64,000 nucleotides of DNA, taken from NCBI GenBank assembly GCA_000024525.1, contig CP001769.1:7287001-7351000 (forward strand). The letters are read 5' to 3'. Shown here piece by piece: positions 62,346-64,000 of this stretch. Both the position numbers and the translations under genes were made by a program. Numbering within the stretch: the first letter of the stretch is position 1; the number at the start of each line of letters is the position of its first letter. Below the pieces are notes generated by a model that was not told the origin of the DNA, ran no database searches, and saw nothing but the letters and a program-made list of their open reading frames with translations. The DNA comes from Spirosoma linguale DSM 74 (GTDB lineage Bacteria > Bacteroidota > Bacteroidia > Cytophagales > Spirosomataceae).

Positions 62346-63770
62346 ATGAAACAACTCCTCGCCATTTTCCTCACCTGCACCAGCCTAACCATTGTCTGCT
62401 GCCAGCCGAAAACGCTATCCGTAGCCCCCGCATCGACCACTTTCAAACTCTCCGGCTCCGACAATACGTTTCTGGATAGTCTGCAACGCGACACGTTCCG
62501 GTATTTCTGGGAAACGACGAACCCCGAAAACGGGCTGGTACCCGACCGGGCACCGTCTAATTCTTTCGCCAGTATTGCCGCCGTGGGCTTTGGGCTTACG
62601 TCGTACCTGGTGGGGGTGGAGCGCGGCTATGTGACGCGGGCGCAGGCCGCCGACCGCACCCTAAAAACGCTTCGCTTCTTCGCCAACGCGCCCCAGTCTG
62701 ACAAGGCAACGGGCGTAACGGGTTACAAAGGGTTTTTCTACCACTTTCTGGACATGAAGACCGGCGAGCGTTTCAAGCAAGTGGAATTGTCGACGATTGA
62801 CACGGCCCTGCTACTGGGTGGCATCCTGAGCGCGCAAAGCTATTTCGACCAGACCAACGCCGTTGAAACGGAGATTCGCCAACTCGCCGACCAGATTTAT
62901 GGACGCGTCGACTGGGTGTGGTTTCAGAATAACAACGGTCCGGCGTCCGGGCCGTTTGTGTCGATGGGCTGGCACCCGGAATCGGGTTTTATCAAGAGCG
63001 ACTGGACGGGCTACAACGAAGGGATGCTGCTGTATGTCTTGGCTCTCGGCTCGCCTACGCACGCCGTCGGCACCGACGTCTGGGCCGCCTGGACCAAATC
63101 GTATCCATGGGCAACATTCTACGACCAGACCCACGTAAATTTCGACCCATTGTTCGGGCATCAGTACTCGCACGTCTGGATTGATTTTCGCGGGATAAAA
63201 GACGAGTACATGCGCGGGAAGGGCATCGACTACTTCGAGAATTCCCGCCGGGCTACCTACGCCAATCGTGCGTACTGCGTAGCTAATCCCGGCCGATGGC
63301 AGGACTACGGCCCGACCATCTGGGGGCTCACCGCCTGCGACGGTCCCGCCGATACGCTGGTGAATGGAAAACAATTTTTCTCGTACCGGGCGCGGGGAGC
63401 CGCCAGCACCCAGATCGTGGATGATGGCACGATTGCCCCCACGGCAGCGGGCGGGTCGATGGCGTTTGCGCCGGAAATTTGTGTACCCGCCCTGCGGGCC
63501 ATGAAGACGAAATACCGCGCGAAACTGTATGGCGAGTATGGTTTTCGGGATGCGTTTAACCCTACTTATCGTTACCCGGCCCGCGTCGCCAACGGCTCAA
63601 CGCAAAACGGCTGGTTCGATGTGGACTACCTCGGCATCGATCAGGGGCCGATTCTGCTGATGGCCGAAAATATGCGGTCGGAGTTCGTCTGGAAACTGAT
63701 GCAAAAGAATCCGCATATTAAGCGCGGGCTGGTGAAAGCCGGATTTACGGGTGGCTGGCTGGCGCAGTAA
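62346..63770 (+). CDS. Exported glucoamylase-domain glycoside hydrolase, GH144-like (possible beta-1,2-glucanase)
   Basis: 474 residues. Lipoprotein-type signal with lipobox IVCC. The body is an (alpha/alpha) toroid of the PF10091 type: TFRYFWETTNPENGLVPDRA, GFGLTSYLVGVERGYVTRAQ, MGWHPESGFIKSDWTGYNEG, GHQYSHVWIDFRGIKDEYMR, and FNPTYRYPARVAN. This family contains endo-beta-1,2-glucanases (GH144) from Bacteroidota, so cyclic or linear beta-1,2-glucan is a plausible substrate. It follows a SusC/SusD pair as part of a likely polysaccharide utilisation locus. The exact activity is inferred. Confidence 0.85.
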   Translation: MKQLLAIFLTCTSLTIVCCQPKTLSVAPASTTFKLSGSDNTFLDSLQRDTFRYFWETTNPENGLVPDRAPSNSFASIAAVGFGLTSYLVGVERGYVTRAQAADRTLKTLRFFANAPQSDKATGVTGYKGFFYHFLDMKTGERFKQVELSTIDTALLLGGILSAQSYFDQTNAVETEIRQLADQIYGRVDWVWFQNNNGPASGPFVSMGWHPESGFIKSDWTGYNEGMLLYVLALGSPTHAVGTDVWAAWTKSYPWATFYDQTHVNFDPLFGHQYSHVWIDFRGIKDEYMRGKGIDYFENSRRATYANRAYCVANPGRWQDYGPTIWGLTACDGPADTLVNGKQFFSYRARGAASTQIVDDGTIAPTAAGGSMAFAPEICVPALRAMKTKYRAKLYGEYGFRDAFNPTYRYPARVANGSTQNGWFDVDYLGIDQGPILLMAENMRSEFVWKLMQKNPHIKRGLVKAGFTGGWLAQ

Positions 63771-63789
63771 CCAATGTCAATTTTTTTTC

Positions 63790-63822
63790 GAGACTGCTTA
63801 TATATATAAGCAGTCTCTTTTT
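63790..63822 (+). terminator. Rho-independent-type terminator after the GH144-like gene
   Basis: A palindromic stem GAGACTGCTTAT/ATAAGCAGTCTC around a short TA centre, ending in a T run. Confidence 0.9.
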
Positions 63823-63957
63823 TTGATAGGTGGTGTCGGGTCTCCCAGAAACTCACTTGGGGTCTTCGTGACCGAACATTTAAGGCGGGAGGGGGTTAGG
63901 ACAGGTAAAATCGCCGGGCTTTACCAATCGGTTTTTCAGGCTAAATCTGTCTTCGTT

Positions 63958-64000
63958 ATGAAACAACTTACGTATTCGCGTCGCCATTTTATGCACCAGA
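63958..64000 (+). CDS. Start of a Tat-exported protein, partial (runs off the right edge)
   Basis: Fourteen codons from the ATG at 63958, reading MKQLTYSRRHFMHQ. SRRHFM matches a twin-arginine signal (S/T-R-R-x-F), so the product is probably exported folded, as many glycoside hydrolases and dehydrogenases of Bacteroidota are. The function cannot be judged from this fragment. Confidence 0.55.
   Translation, partial: MKQLTYSRRHFMHQ

Overview
The window looks like chromosomal DNA of a Cytophagales-type member of the Bacteroidota, most like Spirosoma or a close relative. This rests on two SusC/SusD pairs, a hybrid two-component regulator with an AraC-type output domain, many lipoproteins with short lipoboxes, TAnnTTTG-type promoter boxes, and a moderately GC-rich coding style. 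I could run no database search, so the genus is an inference.

Layout: 1-6250 is a leftward RND efflux operon (permease, adaptor, TolC) with its own TetR repressor and two matching palindromic operators. 6395-19860 is a type I-B CRISPR-Cas locus: a WYL regulator, a regulatory stretch, cas8-cas7-cas5-cas3-cas6-cas1-cas2-cas4, a leader, and a 43-repeat array. 20064-33833 is mostly housekeeping: periplasmic folding enzymes, rdgB, nrnA, ndk, nth, an ECF sigma factor, a TPR histidine kinase and lpdA. A small DUF4160/DUF2442 cassette sits just past lpdA between two copies of the lpdA 3' end. 34597-48143 holds an M28 peptidase, SusC/SusD, a thioredoxin-like protein without its cysteines, a lone nuoC, a decayed toxin-antitoxin pair, an M1 peptidase, mscL and a D-aminoacylase-type hydrolase. 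48264-55651 holds a hybrid regulator, trehalase, two envelope proteins and glpD. 55913-64000 holds a sulfatase, a second SusC/SusD pair, a GH144-like glucanase and the start of a Tat-exported protein.

The most exciting region is 7544-7760, just upstream of cas8. Two degenerate copies of the CRISPR repeat 3' half flank a short spacer-like sequence, and a rho-independent-type terminator is folded around the second copy. The first 19 bases of the spacer match 15 of 19 bases at 7667-7685 in the adjacent cas leader. Two of the four mismatches fall at positions 6 and 12, where Cascade-bound guides do not pair. The target is preceded by TTTTA and lies immediately before a perfect TAnnTTTG box. This is the architecture expected of a CreR/CreA-like guide RNA that directs the locus's own Cascade to silence the cas promoter or a toxin promoter. 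The transcript from that promoter would begin with a strong hairpin and a 59-codon cysteine-rich ORF.

Other structure includes a set of nested intergenic inverted repeats, some of which supply the last codons and stop of the neighbouring gene, and 21-bp-spaced direct repeats between the hybrid regulator and trehalase.
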